25,711 nucleotides of DNA from Longicatena sp. Lineage in GTDB: Bacteria; Bacillota_I; Bacilli_A; Erysipelotrichales; Erysipelotrichaceae. Of the stretch, positions 15,130 through 22,991 are shown in pieces. A program made the position numbers and the translations under genes. Numbering within the stretch: position 1 is the first letter of the stretch; every line of letters starts with the position of its first letter. Below the pieces are notes generated by a model. That model saw only the letters and a list, made by a program, of their open reading frames with translations, did no database searches and had not been told where the DNA came from. Where the stretch lies: the NCBI GenBank assembly GCA_020025055.1, contig JAHHST010000008.1:1-25711 (forward strand). The letters are read 5' to 3'.

Positions 15130-16146
15130 ATGATTATAACAATGAAAAAAACTGCAAATCATGCAGAAATTGATAAAATTATGACTACATTCAAAAACCA
15201 AGGTTTACAAGTACATGAAAGTATTGGTGAAAACTACCGTATCTTCGGTCTTGTAGGAGATACTAGCAAAGTAGACCCAAAACGTTTAGAGGCTAACCCT
15301 TTAGTAGAAGATGTTGTACGTGTATCTTCTCCTTATAAAAAAGTTAGTCGTATGTTTCATCCAGAAGATACTATTGTAGAAGTAAATGGAATTAAAATTG
15401 GAGGCAAAGAAAAAATTGTTGTCATCGGAGGGCCTTGTAGTGTTGAAGGTGAAGACATGGTTGTAAATATTGCTAAAGAAGTGAAAGATGCAGGTGCTTG
15501 TATGCTTCGTGGAGGAGCTTATAAACCACGTACTTCCCCATATGCATTTCAAGGTATGGGAACAGATGGAATTCTTGCATTAGCTGAAGCAAGAAAACAA
15601 ACAGGTTTACCAATTGTTACTGAGTTAATGAGTGCTGATAAATTAGATGAATTTATCGAACATGTAGATATTATTCAAATTGGTGCTAGAAATATGCAAA
15701 ATTTTGAATTATTAAAAGCTGTTGGAAGAACGAAAAAACCTATTCTATTAAAACGCGGACTTGCGAATACAATTGAAGAATGGTTAATGAGTGCTGAATA
15801 TATCTTAGCAGAAGGAAATCCAAATGTTATTTTATGTGAACGTGGAATTCGTACCTTTGAAAAATATACAAGAAATACTTTGGATTTAAGTGTAGTTCCA
15901 ATCATTAAGAAAAAGACACATCTTCCTATCATTATTGATCCAAGTCATGCAACTGGTGATTGGGAATTGGTAGAACCTGCTTCTTTAGCTGCTATTGCTG
16001 CTGGTGCTGATGGCTTAATTATTGAAGTACATGATCAACCTGAATGTGCATGGAGTGATGGAGCTCAATCCTTAAAACCTAAACACTTCAAAGAATTAAT
16101 CAAAAAATGTAGCAAAATTGCAAATGTAATTGGGAGAGATATGTAA
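15130..16146 (+). CDS. aroF: DAHP synthase, type I-beta with N-terminal ferredoxin-like regulatory domain
   Basis: Entry step of the pathway: condenses phosphoenolpyruvate and erythrose 4-phosphate. The protein has 338 residues. An N-terminal ferredoxin-like domain (about 1-70) precedes the barrel, with GGPCSVEG, LRGGAYKPRTSPYAFQG, QIGARNMQNFELL, LLKRG, CERGIRTFE and IIDPSHATG. This is the Thermotoga-type organisation, in which the N-terminal domain mediates feedback inhibition by tyrosine and phenylalanine. If that holds here, tyrosine would act both on the enzyme and on the leader. AGGAGG (15116-15121) overlaps the aroC stop. The start at 15130 has ideal spacing; a second Met four codons on is less likely. 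Confidence 0.95.
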   Translation: MIITMKKTANHAEIDKIMTTFKNQGLQVHESIGENYRIFGLVGDTSKVDPKRLEANPLVEDVVRVSSPYKKVSRMFHPEDTIVEVNGIKIGGKEKIVVIGGPCSVEGEDMVVNIAKEVKDAGACMLRGGAYKPRTSPYAFQGMGTDGILALAEARKQTGLPIVTELMSADKLDEFIEHVDIIQIGARNMQNFELLKAVGRTKKPILLKRGLANTIEEWLMSAEYILAEGNPNVILCERGIRTFEKYTRNTLDLSVVPIIKKKTHLPIIIDPSHATGDWELVEPASLAAIAAGADGLIIEVHDQPECAWSDGAQSLKPKHFKELIKKCSKIANVIGRDM

Positions 16147-17411
16147 TGAAAGTAAAAATTTTTCCTTCTGAGTGCAATGGAAAAATTCACATTCCTCCTA
16201 GCAAATCAATGGCACATAGAGCAATTATTTGTGCTTCTTTAGCAAATGGAAAAAGTACCATTTCTAATGTGGCTTTTTCCAAAGATATTTTGGCAACCAT
16301 TGATGGAATGAAAAATTTAGGGGCAACCATCAACATAGAAGACAACACTTTATATATTGAAGGAATTAAAGACTTTCAACATATCAAAAGTCCTATTATA
16401 GACTGTAACGAATCCGGTTCTACCTTACGATTTTTAATTCCTATCTTCTCATTAACAAATCAAGAAATTACATTTACAGGAAGTAAACGATTACTAGAAA
16501 GACCTTTATCCATTTATCAAAAAATTTTCCAAGAACAAAATCTAGATTTTCTTCAAGATGATACAAAAGTTCAAATACACCAATCCATAAAAGCTCAAGA
16601 ATATACAATCCAAGGGAATATAAGTTCTCAATTTATTAGTGGATTACTATTTACTCTTCCTTTATTAAAAGAAGACTCCATTTTACATATTCTTCCTCCT
16701 TTTGAATCAAAATCTTATATTGACTTAACCATTCAAATGTTAGAAAAATTTGGAATATCTATTCATTTTCTTGATTCTAATACAATCGTTATTCCAGGAA
16801 ATCAATCCTATCTTCCTTATTCTTATACAGTCGAAGGAGATTATTCTCAATTTGCCTTCTTTGCAGTATATGCTGCAATTTCGAATACTTTAGAGATTAC
16901 AGGTGTATCTTTAGATTCAAAACAAGGTGATAAAGAAATTCTCTCTATCTTAAATTCATTCGGTGTAAAAATAGAGTCATTAAAAAATGGATATAAAATT
17001 TATAAAAGTAATTTAATTGGTCATGATATAGATTTAGCTAACTGTCCAGACTTAGGTCCTATTCTTTGTGTTCTCGCGATGTATTCCCTAGGAAATACTC
17101 ATATTTACCATGCGAATCGATTACGTATTAAAGAATGTGATCGAATTTATGCAATGGAAACAGAATTAAAGAAATTTGGTGTTTCTATTTCTTCTAGCGA
17201 AGACGATATTTATATTAAACATTGTCAACATCCTATATGTGTAGAAGAATTATTTGGACATAATGATCACCGTATTGTGATGGCTTTAACTATTGCATCT
17301 GCATGTAGTACATCTTCAACAACCATTCTAGATGCACATGCAATTTCTAAAAGTTATCCTACATTTTTTGAAGACTTTCAATATATTCACGGAAAGGTGG
17401 AATACCTATGA
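16146..17411 (+). CDS. aroA: 3-phosphoshikimate 1-carboxyvinyltransferase (EPSP synthase)
   Basis: Transfers the enolpyruvyl group of phosphoenolpyruvate to shikimate 3-phosphate. The 421-residue protein has the N-terminal PPSKSMAHRAIICASLA (about 17-33), the GSTLRFLIPIF segment, RIKECDRIYAME (the LRxKExDR motif) and GHNDHRIVMAL near the C-terminus. Its ATG shares one base with the aroF stop (TAATG), so it is translationally coupled. The enzyme works between shikimate kinase and chorismate synthase; shikimate kinase (aroK) is not encoded in the window. Confidence 0.96.
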   Translation: MKVKIFPSECNGKIHIPPSKSMAHRAIICASLANGKSTISNVAFSKDILATIDGMKNLGATINIEDNTLYIEGIKDFQHIKSPIIDCNESGSTLRFLIPIFSLTNQEITFTGSKRLLERPLSIYQKIFQEQNLDFLQDDTKVQIHQSIKAQEYTIQGNISSQFISGLLFTLPLLKEDSILHILPPFESKSYIDLTIQMLEKFGISIHFLDSNTIVIPGNQSYLPYSYTVEGDYSQFAFFAVYAAISNTLEITGVSLDSKQGDKEILSILNSFGVKIESLKNGYKIYKSNLIGHDIDLANCPDLGPILCVLAMYSLGNTHIYHANRLRIKECDRIYAMETELKKFGVSISSSEDDIYIKHCQHPICVEELFGHNDHRIVMALTIASACSTSSTTILDAHAISKSYPTFFEDFQYIHGKVEYL

Positions 17412-18256
17412 TTAACAAAAATACTCGATTTCTAATTATTGGTTTAGGTTTAATGGGTGGAAGTTATGCTATGGGTTTATCAAAAAAAGGATATCATGTA
17501 GATGCGATTGATTTAAATGAATTAAGTATTCAATATGCAAAGGAACATGGAATTATTCAAAACGGTGCTACGTTTGATATTCAATTAATAAAAAATGCCG
17601 ATATTATTATTTCTGGTCTTTACCCTGAAGCGATGATTCACTGGTATTCTACTTATCAAAAATATTTTAAACCTCATACCTTTTTAACTGATGTGAGTGG
17701 AATAAAATGTAATGTCGTAAATCAAGTTCAATCCATTTTACGTGATGATATTGAGTTTTGTGCTTCTCATCCAATGGCAGGAAAAGAAGTTAGTGGTGTA
17801 ACTTATGCAGACCATACAATATTTAAAGATGCTAACTTTATTATTACACCCACGAAATCAAATACCAGCCAAGCAGTTGATACATTAACACAATTTGCCA
17901 ATATTTTAGAATTTAAAAACATCAGCATCTTATCTTGTGAGGAGCATGATAAAATGATTGGGTTTGTATCACAATTAACACACGCAATTGCTGTTTCTCT
18001 AATGAATACCAGTGATAATCCAAACTTAGTAAAATATACAGGTGATAGTTTTCGTGATTTAACAAGAATTGCTAAGATTAATGAAAACTTATGGAGTGAA
18101 TTATTTTTCTTAAATAAAGATAATTTAATTCCTGAAATTGATTCCTTTATTTATCAAATCCAAAAATTAAAAAATATGTTAGAAACAAATAATAAAGATG
18201 GATTAAAAGAATTATTTATTCAATCAACTATCCGTAGAAAACGATTTGATCAATAG
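17408..18256 (+). CDS. tyrA: Prephenate dehydrogenase
   Basis: Oxidative decarboxylation of prephenate to 4-hydroxyphenylpyruvate, the tyrosine branch. The 282-residue protein has an N-terminal Rossmann fold with GLGLMGGS (12-19), SHPMAGKEVSG with the catalytic-region histidine, and a helical dimerisation domain. It lacks the C-terminal ACT domain found in Bacillus TyrA, so tyrosine feedback at the protein level is not expected from this architecture. Its start overlaps the aroA stop by four bases (ATGA). It is the last gene of the operon, consistent with tyrosine-specific control by the leader. Confidence 0.94.
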   Translation: MINKNTRFLIIGLGLMGGSYAMGLSKKGYHVDAIDLNELSIQYAKEHGIIQNGATFDIQLIKNADIIISGLYPEAMIHWYSTYQKYFKPHTFLTDVSGIKCNVVNQVQSILRDDIEFCASHPMAGKEVSGVTYADHTIFKDANFIITPTKSNTSQAVDTLTQFANILEFKNISILSCEEHDKMIGFVSQLTHAIAVSLMNTSDNPNLVKYTGDSFRDLTRIAKINENLWSELFFLNKDNLIPEIDSFIYQIQKLKNMLETNNKDGLKELFIQSTIRRKRFDQ

Positions 18257-18286
18257 TCTTTTTATAAAGACTATTTTTATTTTTTT
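18253..18286 (+). terminator. Terminator of the aromatic operon
   Basis: ATAGTCTTT (18253-18261) pairs perfectly with AAAGACTAT (18266-18274) around TTAT, followed by TTTTATTTTTTT. The stem includes the tyrA stop codon. Confidence 0.88.
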
Positions 18287-18343
18287 ATAGTTCTATTTCT
18301 TTATTTGATTTATAATAGAACAGTATGTATTGGAGGTTTTTAT

Positions 18344-20089
18344 ATGTATGTAATGAAAAAATTTATAAGTTATTATAAACCATATCGAAAGATTTTCTAT
18401 TTCGACATGCTATGTGCCTTTATGATCAGTATCATTGATTTGGCTTTTCCGCAAATATTAAACTATTTAAATAAAACAATCTTTCTTCAGACAAAAGAAT
18501 TAATATTTAAAAGTCTTATTTGGTTAGCAATTGGACTATTCCTCATGTATATTATTCGTGCTTTCTGCCGTTATTATGTTTCCTGTCAAGGACATATAAT
18601 GGGTGCTCGTATGGAAAGCGATATGAGACAAGAGTTATTTGATCAATACCAACGTTTATCTTTTTCATATTATGATAAAAACAACACTGGTGAAATGATG
18701 AGTAAACTTGTTTCAGATTTATTTGATATTAGCGAATTTGCTCACCATGGTCCTGAAAATGTATTTATCTCTTTGTTAAAAATTATTGGATCTTTTTTAA
18801 TTCTTTTATCAATTCATGTCCCTTTAACACTTATTTTAATATTTGTAACAGTGTGCATGTTTATTTTTAGTTTATTAAAAAATAAAAAAATGCAAGCAAC
18901 TTTTACTGATAATCGTAAAAAAATTGCAATGATTAATGCTCGCTTACAAGATAGTTTAGCAGGTATTCGTGTAGTAAAATCATTTGCGAATGAAGACATT
19001 GAAAAAAAGAAATTCGCTTATAGTAATCAATTATATTTAAAATCAAAAAATAACAATTATCATTGTATGGGTTCTTTCTATTGTGGAACAAACTTTTTTG
19101 AAGGATTGCTATTTATTACTATTTTAATTGCTGGCGGATATTATATTGCAATTGGTACTCTAGAGCCTGTCGCATTAGCGACATATGCATTATATATCAA
19201 TATTTTTATTGCTCCTGTTCAAGTGTTAGTAGAATTTACTGAAATGTTTCAAAAAGGATATTCTGGTTTTAAACGTTTTCTAGAAGTAATTGAAACAAAT
19301 CCTGATATCGTCGATACTAAAGATGCTACGCAATTAAATAATGTTAAAGGAGTCATTGATTATCAAGATGTTTGTTTCTCTTATAACGAAGATGAAACAG
19401 TCTTAGATCATATCAACATTCATATTGATGCAGGTAAATCTATTGCCTTGGTTGGTCCAAGCGGAGGTGGTAAAACAACCATTTGTTCCCTATTACCACG
19501 TTTTTACGACGTTACAGGCGGTAAAATCACAATAGATGGTAAAGATATTAGAACACTATCTTTACACAGTCTACGTAAAGCAATTGGTATTGTACAACAA
19601 GATGTTTATTTATTCACTGGATCTATTAAAGAAAATATTGCATATGGTAAACCAGGTGCAACGGATGAAGAAATTATAGAAGCAGCGAAAAAAGCAAATA
19701 TTCATGATTTTATTATTTCATTACCTGATGGTTACGATACGTTTGTAGGAGAACGTGGTACTCGACTATCTGGTGGACAAAAACAACGTATTTCAATTGC
19801 CCGTGTATTTTTAAAAGATCCTAAAATTTTAATTTTAGATGAAGCAACAAGTGCATTAGACAATGAAAGTGAACGTCATATTCAAAAAAGTTTAGAAGAA
19901 CTTTCAAAAAATCGTACAACAATTACGATTGCTCATCGCTTATCTACTATACGAAATGCAGATGAAATTATTGTTATTTCAGAAAATGGTCAAGAAGAAC
20001 GTGGTACGCATGATGAATTAATGAAATTAAATGGAATCTATGCAAATTATTATAATCTGCAGTTTGAAGGATTAGATGCTATTCAATAA
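18344..20089 (+). CDS. ABC exporter half-transporter (permease fused to ATPase)
   Basis: A 581-residue type IV ABC exporter subunit that would dimerise. The N-terminal membrane domain (about 1-310) has six expected helices (clear ones near 20-40, 58-76, 145-178 and 250-275). The nucleotide-binding domain (about 335-575) has Walker A GPSGGGKT (371-378), Q-loop Gln near 418, signature LSGGQ (475-479), Walker B ILILDEA (from 495), D-loop SALD and an H-loop in TIAHRLST. Substrate is unknown; lipid or multidrug export is typical of the family. The ATG at 18344 follows TTGGAGG; an in-frame TTG at 18305 lies upstream of the -10-like TATAAT (18311-18316) and is rejected. The gene stands alone and its terminator is the target of the mobile element. 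Confidence 0.92.
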   Translation: MYVMKKFISYYKPYRKIFYFDMLCAFMISIIDLAFPQILNYLNKTIFLQTKELIFKSLIWLAIGLFLMYIIRAFCRYYVSCQGHIMGARMESDMRQELFDQYQRLSFSYYDKNNTGEMMSKLVSDLFDISEFAHHGPENVFISLLKIIGSFLILLSIHVPLTLILIFVTVCMFIFSLLKNKKMQATFTDNRKKIAMINARLQDSLAGIRVVKSFANEDIEKKKFAYSNQLYLKSKNNNYHCMGSFYCGTNFFEGLLFITILIAGGYYIAIGTLEPVALATYALYINIFIAPVQVLVEFTEMFQKGYSGFKRFLEVIETNPDIVDTKDATQLNNVKGVIDYQDVCFSYNEDETVLDHINIHIDAGKSIALVGPSGGGKTTICSLLPRFYDVTGGKITIDGKDIRTLSLHSLRKAIGIVQQDVYLFTGSIKENIAYGKPGATDEEIIEAAKKANIHDFIISLPDGYDTFVGERGTRLSGGQKQRISIARVFLKDPKILILDEATSALDNESERHIQKSLEELSKNRTTITIAHRLSTIRNADEIIVISENGQEERGTHDELMKLNGIYANYYNLQFEGLDAIQ

Positions 20090-20096
20090 GGAAAAA

Positions 20097-20122
20097 AGTT
20101 TTATAGAAAAATCTATAAAACT
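20097..20122 (+). repeat. Left copy of the duplicated terminator stem-loop (26-bp direct repeat)
   Basis: AGTTTTATAGA (20097-20107) and TCTATAAAACT (20112-20122) form a perfect 11-bp stem. The whole 26-bp stem-loop recurs exactly at 20314-20339. This copy has the A-run before it but lacks the T-run after it, because the repeated element begins at 20123. It is the original terminator stem of the ABC exporter gene or its duplicate. Confidence 0.9.
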
Positions 20123-20313
20123 CAGCTTGTTGACAAACTACCTTATTTTGAAAACAAATAAAATCAATTTATAAAAAGTGGTGGAGAGCTACTAAATTAC
20201 AGGTGATTTTAGGTTAAAAATACCTTGAAATCATCTTTTTTTATATTAAAGTGGGGATTAAAAAAAGACCGAATGACAAAGTCTGCTCAACGAGCGACTT
20301 TGTCAACGGTCTG
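20123..20313 (+). mobile_element. Non-autonomous terminator-targeting element, copy 1 (191 bp)
   Basis: The stretch is about 94% identical (11 substitutions and one indel by hand count) to 25439-25628. Ends are imperfect inverted repeats sharing GTTGACAAA: the left end reads CAGCTTGTTGACAAACT, and the right end reads inward as CAGACCGTTGACAAAGT. It is flanked by a 26-bp exact duplication of a terminator stem-loop. Inside are a terminator-like hairpin (TGATTTT at about 20202-20208 with AAATCATC, then a T-run) and a long terminal hairpin (AGACCG, TGACAAAGTC, GCTC pairing with GAGC, GACTTTGTCA, CGGTCT). No coding capacity for a transposase is present. It is probably a deletion derivative (MITE) of an insertion sequence; the parent family is unproven. 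Confidence 0.82.
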
Positions 20314-20344
20314 AGTTTTATAGAAAAATCTATAAAACTTTTTT
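20314..20344. terminator. Right copy of the duplicated terminator, with T-run
   Basis: Exact duplicate of the stem-loop at 20097-20122, here followed by six T residues (20339-20344). This leaves a functional terminator downstream of the element. The original uninterrupted site can be reconstructed as A-run, stem, loop, stem, T-run, a standard bidirectional terminator. Confidence 0.85.
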
Positions 20345-20848
20345 ATTGCATAAAATACCAATATGTTAATTGATCCGATACATCCACACATCGTTGTTTC
20401 ACCAAATACTCCATACATATCATCTCTTATACATTCTTCTATATAGTTTCTATTTGCTAATGAAGGCATCGAATGTTTATATAGTTCTATAACATTCTTG
20501 TATATACGAATTATTTAATTTTTTCATACGATAACAAGATTCCAAGATGATATTTAATAGTTGTTTTTTTAAATATGCACTATGATAGCACTTTAAATCA
20601 CACTTTAAATTTTTCATAGTTTGTAAATAATGGTTTGTATATAAATCATGAGTAACTAAAATTTCAAAATGTTGAGGTAAATGTTCTAGAATACTTTCCG
20701 CACTTTCTGTTGTTTTAGCAGCAGAATATAGCATATGTGACTTAGGGATTTCAATTAAAATTCCACTTTCATCTTCATAAAATATTTTTCAATGTTTTCT
20801 TTTACATTCTAAAATATCCACAAATAATACTAAATCATCGAATGTCAT
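20345..20848 (-). pseudogene. Broken GNAT-like acetyltransferase gene
   Basis: Reading minus from the ATG at 20848 (GAAAGGT upstream) gives MTFDDLVLFVDILECKRKH, then an in-frame TGA (20791-20789). The same frame continues without further stops as KIFYEDESGILIEIPKSHMLYSAAK to 20477. TGA sits where TGG (Trp) is plausible. Near 20490 the coherent sequence moves to another frame, continuing as ELYKHSMPSLANRNYIEE and MYGVFGETTMCGCIG. The latter has the pattern of the central strand region of GNAT N-acetyltransferases. The C-terminal part is missing, and the frame runs into the terminator. So there is one nonsense mutation, one frameshift and one truncation. The start overlaps the preceding small gene by 14 bases, suggesting a former translationally coupled pair. 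The GNAT assignment is from pattern only. This accounts for the otherwise gene-free stretch. Confidence 0.65.
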
Positions 20849-21173
20849 TTAAAACCTTTCTTAATTTATCCAAAAAAGCATCTTCTCCAAATGTATTTAT
20901 TTTAAATAGAACTGCTTGTCTACCACCAGTTGTAATTCCTGAAATTTCAACTGGACCATCATCTTTCCCAAAGATTATTACAGTTAAAGTAAGTCTGTTA
21001 TTTCCAGTATAACTATAGCACTCAAATACACGCACTGCACAGTTTACACCATCCATATGAAAATCACTTTTTTCTTCTAAACTTGCGGATACACTACTAT
21101 TTAATATTCCTTGTTCAATACGAAAACACACTGCCTGAAAGTTCCCATTCATTTTATCTTCCAATTTTGCCAT
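20835..21173 (-). CDS. Small conserved hypothetical protein (possibly DUF6054)
   Basis: A 112-residue protein, apparently soluble and with no membrane segment. It alternates short strands (AVRVFECYSY, RLTLTVIIFG, AVLFKINTFG) and ends in an amphipathic helix (EDAFLDKLRKVLNDIR). It resembles what I recall of the uncharacterised DUF6054 family, but this is a weak recollection. The start MAKLEDKM at 21173 is chosen with AAGAAG upstream; an in-frame ATG at 21191 would add six residues and cannot be excluded. It sits downstream of rsmI on the same strand, probably in the tmk-holB-ricT-rsmI transcript, and is followed by the broken acetyltransferase gene. Confidence 0.7.
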   Translation of the reverse strand: MAKLEDKMNGNFQAVCFRIEQGILNSSVSASLEEKSDFHMDGVNCAVRVFECYSYTGNNRLTLTVIIFGKDDGPVEISGITTGGRQAVLFKINTFGEDAFLDKLRKVLNDIR

Positions 21174-21211
21174 AATATTTTCTTCTTTCATTATAGCATA
21201 TAATTCATCTC

Positions 21212-22069
21212 TTAGCTTAATCCATGATACTCTTTGTATAAATCGTTTTTTGAAAGGCCATATTCTTTAGCAACTTTTTTTATTGCTTCATTTGTTGTAT
21301 AACCACTACTTATATATTGTTTAATTTGTTCATGAAGTAATGGAGCATCTTGTGTTTGATCTTGGGATTTTTGATCTTTACACCCTTCTACAACAACAAC
21401 CATTTCTCCCTTTAAATCGTCTACCATTTCTAATATTTCTTCGATACTTCCTCGAATAAATTCTTCATGTTTTTTTGTTAATTCCCTAGCTAGGCAAATA
21501 TTTCTATTTCCTAATACTTGTAGACAACTTTCTAGCATTTTACGAATACGATGCGGTGCTTCATAAAATACCATTGTAAATGGATAATATTTTAAATCAT
21601 GCAATTCTTTAACTCTATCTTTCTCACTTGATTTTAAAAATCCATAAAATAGAAAATGCTGTGTATCTAAGCCACTCGCAACTAATGCATTTAACATTGC
21701 ATTACTACCTGACACTGGAATAACACTATATCCTGCTTCAATAACCATTTTCGTAACCACACTACCTGGATCTGAAATTAATGGATATCCTGCATCTGAA
21801 ACAATCGCTATATTATTTCCCTGATTTAGTAACTCAATCAATCCTTTTGCACTTTGTAACTCATTATGTTGATGGTGTGCAATCAATCGTGTTTTAATTC
21901 CAAAATGAGACAATAATTTCATTGTGTTGCGTGTATCTTCAGCAGCAATAACATCTACTGATTCTAAAATGGAAATTGCTCTAGGAGTTAATTCCTCTAG
22001 ATTACCAATGGGAGTCGCTACTAAATAAATAGATGGCTTATCTTCATCAAAACTTTTTTGTCTATTCAT
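21212..22069 (-). CDS. rsmI: 16S rRNA 2'-O-ribose C1402 methyltransferase RsmI
   Basis: RsmI uses S-adenosylmethionine to methylate the ribose of C1402 in the decoding centre of 16S rRNA. The 285-residue protein has the tetrapyrrole-methylase fold. The N-terminal signature SIYLVATPIGNLEELTPRA is followed by AAEDTRNTMKLLSHFGI, HQHNE, SDAGYPLISDPG and FYEAPHRI. Its length fits the family. GGTAGGTGAT precedes the ATG. It follows ricT by 10 bases, matching the conserved Bacillota order (holB, yaaT, then yabC). Confidence 0.95.
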   Translation of the reverse strand: MNRQKSFDEDKPSIYLVATPIGNLEELTPRAISILESVDVIAAEDTRNTMKLLSHFGIKTRLIAHHQHNELQSAKGLIELLNQGNNIAIVSDAGYPLISDPGSVVTKMVIEAGYSVIPVSGSNAMLNALVASGLDTQHFLFYGFLKSSEKDRVKELHDLKYYPFTMVFYEAPHRIRKMLESCLQVLGNRNICLARELTKKHEEFIRGSIEEILEMVDDLKGEMVVVVEGCKDQKSQDQTQDAPLLHEQIKQYISSGYTTNEAIKKVAKEYGLSKNDLYKEYHGLS

Positions 22070-22079
22070 AACAAATCAC

Positions 22080-22991
22080 CTACCGATCAGTAAAATCCAT
22101 ATCTGGCCATAATTCTTTAAATGATAAGAATTGTACATCTTCCTTATTTTCTATTTTAACTTGTTGTAATAAAACATTCATACTTGTAATACGATAACGT
22201 CTACCTTTATATTCAATTTGACTATTTAACTTTGGCAATCCTTCTCTTAATTTTTTATATTGCCCATCTTCATATTTTAAACAGCACATTAATTTACCGC
22301 ATTGACCACTTAATTTTTGAATATTTAATGCAAGTAATTGATTCTTAGCCATATTAATAGAAACAACATCAAAATCATTTAAAAATCTTGAACAGCATGT
22401 TTCCATTCCACACATTCCTAAACCACCAACAATTTTTGCTTTATTGCGTGGACCAATTTGTCTTAATTCAATTCGACATTTAAAAATACTTGCAAGCTCC
22501 TTTAGTAATTCACGGAAGTCTACTCGTTCATCCGCAACATAAACAAAAATAATTTTATTACAATCTAACGTATATTCAGCTTCAATAAGCTTCATATCTA
22601 ATCCTAGTTTAGTAATACAATCTATGCATACTTCCATTGCTCTTTTTGCTTTTTCAACATTCTCTTCCGCTTGTTTTATATCTTTTTCTGTCGCCTTTCT
22701 AAGAATTGGCTTAATTTCCATACCATTTGGTATAAATGTTTCTGTTTCTTTAACAATTTTTCCTAGTTCTTGACCTCTTATTGTTTCTACTACAACATCA
22801 TCGTTTACACGATAAATATCTTCATCACATCCAAATGTATATACTTTTTTAGAACCTTTAAATGTAATATATGCAATATATTTATATTCTTTTTTTTCAA
22901 CTGTTTCTTTTTCAGCATGTTGATTTGTTTTTTCTATCTCTTTTTTTTCATTATGACTATGCTTCATATTTGCTTTATTTTCGTGATTCAT
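22080..22991 (-). CDS. ricT: RicT (YaaT), PSP1-domain protein of the Y-complex
   Basis: In Bacillus subtilis RicT/YaaT forms an iron-sulfur complex with YlbF and YmcA that promotes RNase Y-dependent RNA maturation and development. This 303-residue homologue has the PSP1 core. Conserved cysteines lie in GMCGMETCC (194, 199, 200) and GQCGKLMCC (231, 236, 237), candidate cluster ligands. Residues 1-35 are a charged Lys/Glu/His-rich extension of low complexity that is probably disordered. Its ATG overlaps the holB stop by four bases (ATGA). Whether YlbF/YmcA partners exist in this organism is not visible here. Confidence 0.93.
   Translation of the reverse strand: MNHENKANMKHSHNEKKEIEKTNQHAEKETVEKKEYKYIAYITFKGSKKVYTFGCDEDIYRVNDDVVVETIRGQELGKIVKETETFIPNGMEIKPILRKATEKDIKQAEENVEKAKRAMEVCIDCITKLGLDMKLIEAEYTLDCNKIIFVYVADERVDFRELLKELASIFKCRIELRQIGPRNKAKIVGGLGMCGMETCCSRFLNDFDVVSINMAKNQLLALNIQKLSGQCGKLMCCLKYEDGQYKKLREGLPKLNSQIEYKGRRYRITSMNVLLQQVKIENKEDVQFLSFKELWPDMDFTDR

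Noticed and set aside
20097..20339. Repeat pairs as a CRISPR array or phage attachment sites
   Set aside because: Only two copies of each flank exist, they are palindromic terminators with different sequence at the two loci, and the enclosed 190-bp unit is itself repeated and has no integrase or cas genes.
20789..20791. TGA read as tryptophan (recoded genetic code) in the acetyltransferase-like gene
   Set aside because: Other genes here use TGG for Trp and TGA as their real stop (for example aroA and holB), and the same gene also has a frameshift and truncation.
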